Notes: a model not told the origin generated them from the letters alone. Numbered from the stretch's first letter, positions 25,601-40,544 are shown. The stretch is DNA of 64,000 nt from Micromussa lordhowensis (GCA_964020085.1 OZ026606.1:16986780-17050779), one strand, 5' to 3'. Program-made: numbers and translations.

Positions 25601-28576
25601 ACCTGCGTTCAGCGGACACCTCTGTTAAGCGGATGCGGACACCAATATTAAGCCATTTTGTTGCACAAAACCTGCAATAAGCGGACACTTCAAGGGCTTT
25701 TTACTTCTAGATGCTCGGCTCAGACACCTTTAAAATTGTTCAGCGATGTCGTTTAAAAGCTAAGTAGATTATTCCAGATTGATGCGTTTACTGTCTGGAC
25801 ATTATGCTATGAGCAGTCTTTAATCTTACACTGTGTTACACTGTGTTACAAAAGGGTTAATAATTAACTATTATTGCTGAACCTGTTTAGAGCGGACACC
25901 CTGTATAAGCGGACACTAGTGAGGGTCCCAACGGTGTCCGCTTAATACAGGTTTCACTGTAGTACCTAATTGTTAGTATTTTCCTCTAATCTCAGGCGAA
26001 AGTGGAGCAGGAAACAACTGGGCCAAAGGGTTTTACACAAATGGATGCAACCTTCTGGAAGAGGTCTTGGACGCGGTTAGAAAAGAAGCCGAAGCGTGTG
26101 ACTCGATCCAGGGCTTCCAGGTTGCGCATTCCCTGGGAGGCGGTACGGGATCTGGGCTCGGTACTCTGATACTCTACCATCTACAAGAGGAATACCCCGA
26201 CCGGATTCTGAGCGCTGTCAGCGTATTTCCCTCACCGAAAGTTTCCGAGATTGTTATTGAACCGTACAACGCCACTTTAGCTGTTCACCAGTTGATCGAG
26301 ACCACCGACGAAGTGTTTTCGTTCGACAATGAAGCGCTATATGATATTTGTTTTAGAACGCTTAAACTGGATACTACCACGTATTCGGATTTAAACCACA
26401 TTATATCTGCCACCATGAGCGGTGTAACTACTTGTCTACGTTTTCCCGGACAGGTGAGTTCATACTAAGTTCCAGTCTCTTATCCTCATCGTGCCCCGCA
26501 GGGCAAGTGAGGTCATACTACGACGGTACTCCAAGGGGAGTAGGGACGGAGAGATGCGAAACACTGTTATGAGGGGAAGGGTGCAGTGGGCAAAAAAATA
26601 AACTGCTTATCCTTCCAATGTCCAATTCCATTACTGTGGTGACGACGGTCGTAAGTGATAATGCAATTTCGCTCACGTGTTTTTTTATTTGACAATTGAT
26701 TCCTACTTTAGGTAGCCTAAGTCACAGACAGTCTACACCGCCGGAATTGAGGGTTTTGTGATACGTCCGGCTGCATGCATGCAAGCAGCGAAGGACGCGA
26801 GCCAGCGAGTTATGATACACCTGGCAAGTTTGTACTGAGAGTATGAAACTAGCGTGAGTCGCTCGAGGCGCAGCTTCAAGGCAACCCTAGTTCACCTTCT
26901 TGTGTGCTCTCCAAACTTCCCAAGTGTATCATAAATCGTTGATACACAGCTAAAAGCATAAATCAATTGTTTTATAACATTGCCGATAGAAAGTGAAGTG
27001 AAATTAACTTGACATCGTTGGATTATGATGCACACTCGTGTATAACGGCTTTGCTAGCTATGTTACAAATATTAGTAATGACCATTACTCACTTAGTACT
27101 TAACCCCATGCTCCCTGGAGGCACCTCCCCCCATTATCCACAATGTCGGCCAATTTTCTTTGTTTTGAGCCAACTGGGTGATCAGTGTATTCTAGTTCTT
27201 GTTCTGATGCAATGACCCTCTGCGCTTTTGTTTTGGGTGTCTTCGTTTCCTTTTACCCTTGGGATTCTAGAATAAGTAATGCCATTGTTTTAGGTGAATT
27301 AACTTTTACAACTCTTCTGACTAACTTAGCATTTTTCTCTAGTTAAATGCGGACATGCGCAAATTGGCCGTGAACATGATTCCATATCCTCGCCTTCATT
27401 TCTTCATGCCTGGATTTGCACCGCTGACCAGTAGACAGTCACAGACATTTCGTAATCTCACAGTAGCTGAGTTGACTCAGCAAATTTTCAACGCCAAAAA
27501 CGTTATGATCGCCTGTGATCCTAGAAATGGCAGATACCTCACATACGCAGCGATGTTTCGCGGCAAAAAGCTATCGATGAAAGAAGTCGAAGATCAAATG
27601 GCGAGCGTACAGGACAAAAACTGTGGGAACTTTGTTGAGTGGATTCCACACAACGCCAAAGTCGCGGTTTGCGATGTTCCTCCGCACGGAATGAAAATGT
27701 CGGCAACGTTCATCGCTAATAACACAGCTATACAAGAATTATTTAGACGACTCAATTTGCAGTTTAGAGTTATGTACAGAAGGAGAGCGTTTCTTCACTG
27801 GTTCACTGAAGAAGGAATGGATGAAATGCAATTCACACAGGTATCTTGCTTTTCGAAATGATATTTGTAAACTACCTTTGAATCATGCATTCAAATGAAG
27901 ATCCATACTAGCATACAAGGGCCTGATGGAGGTGGAATCAAAAGGTGTTGGGAGCTGACTGAATATGGTACCTGACTCTACGTGTTCTCAGGATTTCGCC
28001 GCAATGATGGAGTACACCCATTCGGGCTCCGAATGACAGAACCTGAAAAAAAAACCGTAACCGTATTGTAAGCTATTCGCTGTATCCAGGTTAACTGAGA
28101 AGTACTTTGTAATTCCAATGTCCTGACCAAAACCATCCCGCCAGCCCTAACTCAAGGATACAATAGAGTGGTTTTCAATTGAGTGTCGTAAAACCAAAAC
28201 TAAACTAATTAGATTACTCAGCTAATCTGACACCACAGTAAAACCAAAACCAACGTAATTACCTGAATACTTTGTACATTGAATTGAAAACTGCTCTAAA
28301 ACAAATTAAATTATTTGTGCATTCTACAGACCATCAAACACTACCTGACTTCTTGTTGTTGTTGCTTTTTTTCTTTCTTTTTTTCAGGCGGAGTCTGACA
28401 TGTTGGACCTGATTTCAACTTATCAGCAGTGTCAGGATCTTAAAGTCGACACGAGTCTTGATGACCTAGAAATTAAGGACCTTGAAGAGTTCGAGGACTC
28501 TCTGGAATCATGGGACTGTTTAGATGGTCACGTCAATGGTCATATGAATGGTCACGTGAACAGTTTGCTAGCCTGA
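22607..28576 (+). CDS. Divergent beta-tubulin B with atypical C-terminal tail (473 aa)
   Basis: Six exons: 22607-22663, 22781-22889, 23045-23155, 25996-26453, 27343-27840 and 28388-28576, at the same codon positions and phases as tubulins A and C. The MREI autoregulation peptide, Cys12, [16 protein letters not shown] and KLAVN are kept, so the nucleotide fold should be intact. Substitutions are spread throughout: DLESG for DLEPG, a changed M-loop (TSRQSQTFR for TSRGSQQYR), and one inserted residue in [10 protein letters not shown]. After residue about 429 the usual EGEFEEE tail is replaced by a 44-residue extension with mixed acidic and hydrophobic residues, ending [16 protein letters not shown]. 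The frame is fully open and the splice sites consensus, so this is a maintained gene rather than a pseudogene. Its tissue role cannot be told from the sequence; a specialised isotype is inference. The long intron 3 holds a pogo-like element. Confidence 0.93.
25087..25959. mobile_element. Pogo/Tigger-like non-autonomous element in intron 3 of tubulin B
   Basis: The ends CAGTGAAACCTGTATTAAGC and GCTTAATACAGGTTTCACTG are exact inverted repeats, perfect for at least 24 bp, and are flanked by TA on both sides, as for Tc1/mariner-type insertions. The CAGT-AACC-type start resembles Tigger elements. Subterminal AAGCGGACACC motifs recur several times inside at both ends. About 873 bp, no intact transposase. 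Confidence 0.8.
26813..26932. repeat. Short inverted repeat in intron 4 of tubulin B
   Basis: ATGATACACCTGGCAAGTTTG near 26813 and CAAACTTCCCAAGTGTATCAT near 26913 are imperfect reverse complements, suggesting a small foldback element. Confidence 0.45.
28164..28298. mobile_element. Small MITE in intron 5 of tubulin B
   Basis: TAGAGTGGTTTTCAATTGAG at the left and CATTGAATTGAAAACTGCTCTA at the right are inverted repeats with about 85 percent match, 135 bp end to end. AAAACCAAAAC is repeated inside. Confidence 0.55.
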
Positions 28577-30029
28577 CTTTATGAAATACGAATATTGCAC
28601 CCAATTAAAGCTCGTATTTTTGATTGGCTCATTTTTGTACTTAACTAAATAAGGCTAATCACGTGACACCTTGTGCCAGTTTGTTTTGCGCTCATACACT
28701 ATGCTAAATAACGTAAACAAAACGTTTCTGTTGGCTAGTTCCTCAGTCAGTAGTAAGCGGCTAGTGTGTTTTGTACACGGTCAAAGCCAAAAAGCGAACA
28801 AAAACATACCAAGAAAGAATTTTGTCGGGTTTCGTAACCATTCTCCTCTGTTACTTTGATCTGGTATGCCTGCGTAAGTTTTCTGCGAAAATTTGCCATC
28901 CAGCAACAAAAGCAACGTATTTAAATTAATTTTGTTTTCTCATAAAAGTGTTCTAGGTCTTGTGTCTACACCCTAGGCTTTGTATATTAAGAGACAGAAC
29001 CGACACTGCAGTAAGAAAGGAAAACCGTATACGTCAGATTAAGTGCGCGAATTTTGACAAAAGTTGCATGATGTAAGACGATGGCAAAAAGCTCGCACGA
29101 AAACTTTCGAAGTTCTCGTCTTCTGATTTGATAACGGAAAACGAAACCTCCTCGGACCTCTTCGGTCATCTCCTCAGAAGCTCGGCAGTAGTTCCTGTCG
29201 TGTTGTGATGCCGATTCTGCGTGTCCATTGGAGGAATTCAATCATCATACTCCCTTTACTTTAGTCAGGTTTTAAACAGCCGAAAGAGGAGAAGCCCATT
29301 CAGATTGATCTATTCATCACAACGACCCAACTAACTAGTTGGGCGACCCAACTAACTCGACCCCAGTTCGTCTGTGGTGCCGTAAAGGCCAAGAATCGAG
29401 TGGGACTGATTGAAACTCCTACGGAACAAGAAGGGGATTGTGGGAAGGTAGAAGAGTAGACATGAATGAAGGAATTTTCCCATCACCCCTCGCGCTTCCC
29501 TCTTTAATATGTAGCAGAACTTTTAAGAGAATAGGAATATGTCACGATTCGCAACATTTCTTACCACGGAGGTTCGGAAAGTGAACCAATTCTCGTATAC
29601 ATAGCACACTGTCAATAGTGACCCTTCCATCCTGAAAATTCAGTCACAATCTTGGGATGAGAAAAATCTGTATGTAGTAATCGCAGAGGCCATGGGAGAT
29701 ATTTTCAGAATAAAACATTGTAAACTTTAAAAACCTAATTGTATCATTTATACATTTAGGGTTTATTCCAGAAAGAAAAAAATCCTTAAAGAATTTACGA
29801 AAGTTCCACGTTTTATGATACCCATCCACCTTACGTCAGCGATGATCCTCTTTGCAAAAATTCATTTTATTTCATATCAAAACTTTTCACGCAAGCCATA
29901 TGGATATAGCAAGCAATTAAAATATGTGAATGTTTGCATCTACAAATTGGCCCATGCTCATCGAACTAGAGGAGTCAAACAACTTGGTTATAAAGCTTCA
30001 GTCAAATTTTATTGCGTGAATTAAGCTTG
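28577..30029. other. Intergenic, nothing recognised
   Basis: Sequence after tubulin B. Short frames (28671-28859 plus, 28987-29241 minus, 29815-30024 plus) are unsupported. A possible poly(A) signal AATTAAA occurs near 28600. Confidence 0.35.
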
Positions 30030-30285
30030 ATTACAAAAGAAAACATGCTCACGCTTAACGGGCAAGGACGATAAACCGTAGGCCCCGTCTCACAGCTCTT
30101 CATAATCAATTCTGTGAGACGCAAAAGAACCCACACATTATTCGAAAAGAGTAGGGGACGTAGTTCCCGGTGTGGTGGTCTATCTCTCATCTGATGGTTA
30201 AATGCTCGGAGATATTAGCTGCATAAGCTACTCTATAATCTGAGGCTAAATAAAGTAATGTAATGTAATATAATGTATTGTAAGA
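30030..30285 (+). mobile_element. SINE-like retroposon with (TAATG)n tail
   Basis: A unit of about 255 bp ends in AGGCTAAATAAAGTAATGTA followed by repeated TAATG units, the typical simple-repeat tail of a short retroposon. Its 5' part (GGCCCCGTCTCACAGCTC and onward) shows no clear tRNA promoter boxes, so the origin is uncertain. Confidence 0.5.
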
Positions 30286-30903
30286 CATATTTCTATACTT
30301 ATTGCGTGGCTCTCCCTGTGTTATTTACAGTTTTAATGTCTAAAAGATTTTCAGTGAAGATACAACACTAGATTTTCTTGGTCCAAGATTTTCTTTCGTG
30401 GTTTATAAGACAGATATTTTAAAGCGCTATTTGATGAAAACAACCTTGTCTTTCAATCGCAGCAAACATCATATTGTAAACAATTCCTCAATGCCAGAAT
30501 TATGAGGATATATTGAAGACTTGCTCTTCGCCATTCCAGCAGCTCGGAGTGGGGACGAGGGGAAGGGGGGGGGGGGGGTGTGATCTGATCCAGTCAGGGA
30601 TCAGACTCTCTCTTTTAAAAGCCGCTAACCAAAGATCATATTCGTCATCTAGCTTTTTCGTAAAATTTAAGCATGCGCATCTTATAGAAAGGAAACTGCT
30701 TCAAAAGGGAAATTGGCATATACGATCAAATTTTCCTAACCCTTGCTTTAGATATGTATAGAGGACTGATTGTAAGGAGAATTTAGGAAGAGAGACACTG
30801 GAGACAAGATGACACCACTGAGTCAATTTCTTTCTCGATATTAGTTAGGACACTTGGCATGGCATCACGCATGGCATCACGTGACAAAAAGCGATTCTGT
30901 ATT
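30286..30903. other. Spacer downstream of beta-tubulin C
   Basis: Holds the tubulin C 3' UTR on the minus strand and a G homopolymer at about 30563-30577. No gene recognised. Confidence 0.4.
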
Positions 30904-33693
<2,790 letters not shown>

Positions 33694-35824
33694 TTTTATA
33701 GTAGTTTATTTTCGATGACTACGCTAAGATGTTCTTGCAGATAAAGAGTGTTCTCTATGGCTGACAGATTCAAACTGAAATAGTTTACGGCTCGGCAACG
33801 TTTCATTAACTCCCAGTTGCCAGGTCAACAATGGGTGTCAGCCTTAAGCATGTTTGGATGTGTTTATTCCCAAGTGGGCCGTAAAAAATGAATTCAAAAG
33901 TCCCTGTATATTGATTAAGTTCTCGTATTTGCCTTGACAATCGCTATACAAACTAAGCACTCTTTTAATTAACTGGAGTGATCGAGATAAACAGACGAGT
34001 CTCTCAAGGGGGCGCTAATTTTGATTTATTGCCTGCAAAAATCAATGTTTGGTTTCAACAGAATGAAACAACGCTCACTTTCGTTGAAAATCTCCAGTCA
34101 AAACATTCCACTGACAGAGCATATTTTGTAAAATTTCGTCACGGCCAATCAAAGATGGCTTTAGAAAACAAGTCACTTAGACTCCTTTTATCTTACGCGC
34201 CACGAAAAAGGAAGCTGGATTAACGTACTCTATGAGGAAGCAATGAACCGTGACTCGACGGACAGTTAACGTTCAAACTAATTAACACAGTAAACGAGCA
34301 GTACATAAACGAAATAACTTATTCTAGCTCCCGATGTAGTTAGTATAAACCTTGCTATCGCGAGCTCTCAAGAAAAACGAAAAATAGTACAAGCTAGCCG
34401 ATAGTAGATGAGAGAATAAGTCATATATCATGAGTTCAAAATAGCGGAGATTTCGAGATAAGCAGCGAGGCTTAGCTGTATGGCGAGGCTGCGAGGGAAA
34501 AAACATTAAACTTGAGTCGCTTCTGCTCCAGAACGTTGAAAATGAATAACTCGGTCGATCTGCAACAAAGCCTAGCCTGGCCTCGGTCAACAATGGCAAA
34601 AACAACGTACTCGTTATAATTAGTAAAGGGGGTAGCACCGATTCAGGTTTCGTTCGTTCCTCTTCGTCCGATTCGAAAATGAACAATGACTCTGCCACTT
34701 GGATTGTTGAGTAGCCTTTTAACCATTTGAATAACTTTACGACCCAGTCTAACAATCTTGTTAAGACATATTTTGGAATAATAAGACAGAAAGAGCTCTT
34801 AAGACTCTCTTAATGTCCAGTACGTCACAGTCAAAAGAAACTAATTACCGGTTTTTGTCTTCATTGTTCTAGTGACAATTTGTCGGCAAATTGGGTGACT
34901 TCAGTCTTGAGTCTCGACACATAAATAACTTCAAATGTTCCTGAATTTGGTCTGTCCGTATATAATCCACTTTAATTCTTATCTGTATCTTTTGGTTTTT
35001 GCTTGACCAAAGGTGAACTCTGAGTTTAATTTTTCCTAAAATTCTTCCCTCCAATTTCTACACTTCCGAGTGTTTTTAAACCAAAAGAGCCGCTCAGGAC
35101 AGCAGTGAACCAATTAGAAGTTGGAACAAAACCCTTACCAAGTGCGGGAAAACACGTGGCGCCAAGTTACTCCTGATTGGTTGAAAAATGCACCAGCCCG
35201 TTTCCGTAAGTGTGGCATCTTTTAGGCAACAACGAGTTTGAATCGATTGATAACTGAAAGCTACCCTATTTTCAGGCACAGGAATTTGTTTTGACCGTAA
35301 TCATCGCAAAAAAATAACTGCTTCACAGAAGGATCTAACAGTACAAGCTACCAACGCTTCGTGTTTTTTTCGAAGCGAAATGCCACTAGTTTCAAGATAT
35401 CAAAAAGAATGCAACATCGCATAATTATTTATAAAAACATTTATAACCGACCCTCGCGAGTCACATTTATTTACAAAAATAAAATACAATTCATTTTATA
35501 GATACAACGGTCAAGCCCTCAGCGGTAATGCACACCGACAGAGAACGTTTATTATGCATCTTGAACTTTGTAACTATTTTTAGAAGATAGTCAGCATCGT
35601 CCGTGAATTTGATTGGTTCTCTCAATGTTGTCCATTTGCTGATAGCAAACAATTGTGCGCACTGCTCTTGAAAGGGACCATTATTCTTGCTTTTCAACAT
35701 AAAAAAATACATAAAATGGTTGTTTTTGAGCTTAAATATTGAGAGAGTCTACAAAAACAGTTCATAGACTATTCGCTTATGAGCAATATAGTCAACTTGG
35801 CTGCGCCTTGTTCGCTATTCGCTC
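33694..35824. other. Upstream region of tubulin C and intergenic DNA
   Basis: The promoter of tubulin C is expected just above 33693. The rest holds short open frames (33978-34223 plus, 34324-34755 minus) without recognised domains. No clear repeat was identified before 35825. Confidence 0.35.
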
Positions 35825-35980
35825 TTAGTATAAATCTACTAGCGCTCTATCACAAATGCCATTCTCTGATTGGCTACGATACTCACTAGTTCTGTTGTAG
35901 ATACGGCTGGTTGCCGCTTCTTTACGTTTTTGAGGTGTCTGTGAAGAGGACTTAGATAACGACTAGTAGATTTATACTAA
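35825..35980. mobile_element. Palindromic MITE with TTAGTATAAATCTACTAG termini
   Basis: TTAGTATAAATCTACTAG (35825-35842) and CTAGTAGATTTATACTAA (35963-35980) are exact reverse complements, enclosing 120 bp without coding capacity. Similar TTAGTA-type ends occur on other elements in this window. Confidence 0.75.
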
Positions 35981-36285
35981 AACAATTAGATTATTCGCTC
36001 TCGACTTCTATGCGTGATCGTTGACTCGGGTCGAGCCCTCGTCAACCATCACGCGATAGAAAATAATTGTTAAATAGAAAACTTGTCTCGGGCTCGTAGT
36101 CTAATTATAACTCATGCGTGCTGGTGTCTTTCCTTGCACGAAGACTACGGGAAATCGGACGATCATCTGCGGTCACAGTTCTTGTGACTGTAGCACGGGA
36201 TGGGATTGAGGAGATAAACTCCAGAGGAGGCGACGAAAACGACCTTGAAGCGATCTTGCATTTGAGATGAACACGTGTAGAAAAT
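35981..36285. other. Spacer with a short palindrome, downstream of the TRAF7-like gene
   Basis: Contains GCGTGATCGTTGAC near 36011 and a matching GTCAACCATCACGCG near 36042, a small foldback. The 3' UTR of the TRAF7-like gene should also lie here on the minus strand. Confidence 0.4.
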
Positions 36286-37867
36286 TTACTCGGCTTTGAA
36301 GTATTTGAAGACCTAATGAATAACAACAAAAAATGCATCACTTAAAAGGCAGAAATGTAGGTCACGTGAACCTGCTAAATACATTTCTTTTGAAACTGTT
36401 AGAGCCCAGCTGGAAGGGTTACCAGACCCCCTGGGACTAGATTTATAACCGCCCCTTGTGTAACGTTTTGATTTTACTATTATGGGCTGGCTGTTCGTAT
36501 ACGGTAGCGAAAAACGAGCTGCAGTCTAATTGGTAAAAAGGGGGCAAGTTTCTAAAGAAACTAATTGGTAGTCGAGATTCCCGCGTAAATAACAAGTTCC
36601 TCGTCACTTGTCGTTTAACTGAACAGTACCTTTACGGCAATAAAACAAACCTTGATCTCCATATCCTCTGAGCCTGACAGGAGTAAATCTTTATGAATAA
36701 CAACACAGTTAACACTCCCTTCGTGTCTTGAAAGCGTTTGCATGGGTAACATGGTATCTAGATTCCAAATCTGAAAAGTTGAAAAAAATCACTTGACTCT
36801 TAGACGCTGCGTACGAGGTTGTATTTGTCGCGCATGGGTATGTGTCCGACGTACGCATATGTGTGTTCATTCCATTTCAAACGGCATTTGTTTGTCTCAG
36901 AGTGGAGACTTCAACAATCACAGGAAAAGCTTGATTCAAATGATTGGTCAGTCGACTGCTAAAGTGGACTCACCCAATTATTTTCCTACGACAATGAAAG
37001 TGTTATCACGTGACTTTACCTGCACAGTTGTATCGTAAGACGCCGAGAACAACAGTTTTCCTGTCACTGCAGGGGCAAGTCCCGTGACTGTGCCAATGTG
37101 ACCAACGAGCGCCTTGATGGACTGGTACGAGTTAACGTCATACACGTGAATGTTCTGATTGTACGTGCCTATGGGAGGGAGGGAAGGTAGAGTGAGGGAA
37201 GGTAGGCGTAGAAAACGGAATAGCTTTTATCGTGTGGACGAAGGGAAAATCGCGTCTTTAGAAAAAGGAGACAAAAAAAAATAGCCATTTGCAAGACATT
37301 TTTCAGCAACATGATATATCTCAACTAGAGGAGTCAGGTCGACATGGCAGCTGTTTCAGGTCTTGCGTATTAAAGAGGTGTTGATACTCATTTATACACC
37401 TGGGTGAAGAGAGGCACTGTGAGAGTAGAGTGTTTTACCCAAGAACACAACACAATGTCTCCCTACCAGGACTGGAACCCAGACCGCTCGATCCGGGTTC
37501 GAACACACTAACCATGAGTCCACCGCACCCCCACAGGGGTAACTCCGCAGTCGGGACCAGCACCTCATCCAGGGGGGGACTCGTTACCAATATACTCCTA
37601 GTCGCTTCAAGCTACAAAGAAACCGGAGGTACGCGTCGGCCTGATAAGCCATTTGGCTCATACGCAGACTTAATCTTAACCTTATATCAAAGGTGTGGCG
37701 TATTTAACTGTAAGTAAAGTGAAAAACCTACCCACAATAATAAAATGCCTGGTGACAGCTAAAGAGTACACAGATCCAAGCGAGTGATCGATTGTTCCTC
37801 GGAGGCCAAATGAACCCGTGGCATCCCAGATGTGGACCACATTGTGTGAACCACTAAAAAGCTTTTC
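36286..37867 (-). CDS. TRAF7-like E3 ubiquitin ligase, last WD40 exons (partial)
   Basis: Four exons: 37732-37867, 37020-37168, 36651-36770 and a tiny last exon 36286-36312. They join in frame and encode the last WD40 repeats: KLFSGSHNVVHIWDA, SLAVTRHFIIVGTYNQNIHV, GHIGTVTGLAP, LLFSASYDTTVQIW, LSRHEGSVNCVVIHKDLLLS, and end GSEDMEIKVFKYFKAE. Order and spacing match the C-terminal propeller of TRAF7 (GTY-nIHVwDi, FSASYDrslrvW, RHqGSVtal), an E3 ligase that couples a RING, zinc fingers and WD40 repeats. The human protein ends shortly after the last KVW, as here. The N-terminal RING, zinc fingers and first repeats are missing because the exons run into the gap. Two donor sites are non-consensus in part (GTTTGT after exon 36651-36770). 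A SINE lies in the intron between the first two visible exons. Confidence 0.8.
37376..37545 (-). mobile_element. tRNA-derived SINE with conserved central domain
   Basis: Read on the minus strand it begins with a tRNA-like GGTGCGGTGGACTCATGG box A region, has GGGTTCCAGTCC as box B, and continues into TTCTTGGGTAAAACACT and CCAGGTGTATAAATGAG. These blocks resemble the conserved central domain of V- or Deu-type SINEs. It lies in an intron of the TRAF7-like gene. Confidence 0.65.
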
Positions 37868-37926
37868 CTACAAGACAAGACAAGACAAGCATTGCAGTGA
37901 TGTAGGAATGACAGAACAAACCAATA

Positions 37927-38126
37927 NNNNNNNNNNNNNNNNNNNNNNNNNNNNNNNNNNNNNNNNNNNNNNNNNNNNNNNNNNNNNNNNNNNNNNNNNN
38001 NNNNNNNNNNNNNNNNNNNNNNNNNNNNNNNNNNNNNNNNNNNNNNNNNNNNNNNNNNNNNNNNNNNNNNNNNNNNNNNNNNNNNNNNNNNNNNNNNNNN
38101 NNNNNNNNNNNNNNNNNNNNNNNNNN
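37927..38126. other. Assembly gap (200 N)
   Basis: Exactly 200 Ns, a placeholder length. The two flanking genes run away from the gap in opposite directions and both lack their 5' exons, so the true gap is likely to be larger. Confidence 0.99.
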
Positions 38127-38500
38127 TTAGTAAAATTCTAACTGAAATAACGCAAATAACGGTTTCCAATGATTTTCCCACGCATTATTGAACTTTACCC
38201 ATAAACAAAGTTGAATGTATCGAACTGTCCTTGGCAAATTTGTAGTTGTTTACGCGCGTACCCGCTTTTTCAATATTTTCACGTTTTTAAACTCAAGAAA
38301 CCTTAAAAGTGCTTCTTTTAGTCTTCTCAGGAATTTAATTACCCGTTTACATCTAAAATTCCTTCCAAAGCTTCGGAAAAACTATATTGCATTTCTTGGA
38401 CGACCAGCGGCCAACTGTACTCTAATGGCTGATAGTATACAAGTAGCTCAGCCAATCAGATTGCAGCATTTGCATTAGTATACTTGTAGAATCCTACTAA
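38127..38500. mobile_element. MITE, same family as the one in the MULE intron
   Basis: The left end TTAGTAAAATTCTA touches the gap and the right end is TAGAATCCTACTAA. Interior blocks GCATTATTGAACTTTA, GTTGTTTACGCGC and CACGTTTTTAAACTCAAGAAACC parallel those at 18051-18180. About 374 bp, no coding frame. Confidence 0.6.
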
Positions 38501-38580
38501 TATTTAATAGAAGATTATGATGTCAATATTTGGTCAATAGAATGAGTAATTGTTTGGTAAATTCTTTGCTCTTTTTACAG

Positions 38581-38783
38581 ATGGTTGCTTGTGTTTTCCT
38601 GGTTGGAAAGGAGAGAATTGTAGTGAAGGTGTGTTTCAAAGATTGAGTCAGAAAAAAAAATAAGTTCAGTTTATGTGTAAGAACATTGTACTTACTAGCA
38701 ATTTGGTGAAATGTATTTGCTTTGGTTTAATTTGCTCATCAATAAATCTACCATTATTTCTTTATTTTAAAGAAAACGACAAC

Positions 38784-38817
<34 letters not shown>

Positions 38818-40510
38818 CTTCTGTCATCTTCAGTTAATTAATGTTCAAAGCGTTACAAGTTGAATTTATAAATAGGAAAAAATGATAATTATGCTAGTAA
38901 CAACGGAATGTAAATGGAACGTGACAAAGTGAGAATTAAAAGGATAGTTTAAGATTAGTATGATGTACTTGTTGATTCAAGGAAGGTTTTTCTCTTTGAA
39001 TGTGAAATGCCTCTTTTATCTTGAGTTGGAAACTCGTGGAGGCGTGATCTAAAATGTGAAAACAGTCCACTGAACACAAAGCGCGACAGTGTTCAGAATT
39101 CTGTAGGTGCTTGAAAATGTGCGAGGCCTTATCAGTGACTAAGTGCTCACGCACGCGTGTGGAAAAATGCCGGGTTGTTTCGCCGACATAACAGGCATTA
39201 CCGCCCGCACATGCAAACTTGTATACAACACGCGAACGAAGCCCGCCAGGGATAGGGTCTTTCACTCCAAACAACTTGCCTATCTTAAAGGAAGAAAAAA
39301 CTAATTTGATGTCCAAATCGTGGCAATAGCGCTTGATAAGGCGACGGACCTTTTTCTGAGTGACAACAGAGAAATGACCTATGTAAGGTAGCTTAAAGTA
39401 AAACGTAGGTAAAGTGGGAAGGGAATCCCGGGGACAATGATTATTTAGGGTCCCAGTAACGTAGCGGTTGACAACCCTTTCAATTAAATGGGCAGGGAAA
39501 AGATTCTTTTTTAAGATATCCATGAGCTTGGTAATGTCTACATCAACTCTAGACACCCCAACATTAGGTTTACTATGGAAAAAGAAACTAATCACAAATT
39601 ACCCTTTTTAGATGTTCTAGTTGATAATAATGATCCCAATTCTCTTCTAACTAGGGTTTACCATAAGAAAACCTTTACTGGGTTATTAACGAATTACTTT
39701 GGTTTCACCTCGTACTCTTACAAATTGGGTCTTATTAGGACTCTTGTTGATCGGGCCTACAAGATCAACAACACCTGGTTGGGGCTACACGAGGACATTA
39801 ACGAGGACATTAACTATTTCTGAGGACATTAACTATTTCCCTGCCCATTTAATTGAAAGGGTTGTCAACCGCTACGTTACTGGGACCCTAAATAATCATT
39901 GTCCCCGGGATTCCCTTCCCACTTTACCTACGTTTTACTTTAAGCTACCTTACATAGGTCATTTCTCTGTTGTCACTCAGAAAAAGGTCCGTCGCCTTAT
40001 CAAGCGCTATTGCCACGATTTGGACATCAAATTAGTTTTTTCTTCCTTTAAGATAGGCAAGTTGTTTGGAGTGAAAGACCCTATCCCTGGCGGGCTTCGT
40101 TCGCGTGTTGTATACAAGTTTGCATGTGCGGGCTGTAATGCCTGTTATGTCGGCGAAACAACCCGGCATTTTTCCACACGCGTGCGTGAGCACTTAGTCA
40201 CTGATAAGGCCTCGCACATTTTCAAGCGCCTACAGAATTCTGAACGCTTTGTGCTCAGTGGACTGTTTTCACATTTTAGATCACGCCTCCACGAGTTTCC
40301 AACTCAAGATAAAAGAGGCATTTCACATTCAAAGAGAAAAACCTTCCTTGAATCAACAAGTACATCATACTAATCTTAAACTATCCTTTTAATTCTCACT
40401 TTGTCACGTTCCATTTACATTCCGTTGTTACTAGCATAATTATCATTTTTTCCTATTTATAAATTCAACTTGTAACGCTTTGAACATTAATTAACTGAAG
40501 ATGACAGAAG

Positions 40511-40544
<34 letters not shown>

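Noticed and set aside
30563..30577. G homopolymer as a regulatory G-quadruplex
   Set aside because: A single G run in intergenic DNA, more likely a mutable mononucleotide tract.
34324..34755. 143-codon minus-strand frame
   Set aside because: Low-complexity, no recognised domain, no initiation or splice context.
36105..36341. Minus-strand 78-codon frame as last TRAF7-like exon
   Set aside because: The in-phase join from the upstream WD40 exon enters another frame and stops after VFKYFKAE, which matches where TRAF7-type propellers end.
39575..40373. Plus-strand frames as an active Penelope enzyme
   Set aside because: Most of the reverse transcriptase is absent, and an 8-bp deletion shifts the frame inside the endonuclease.
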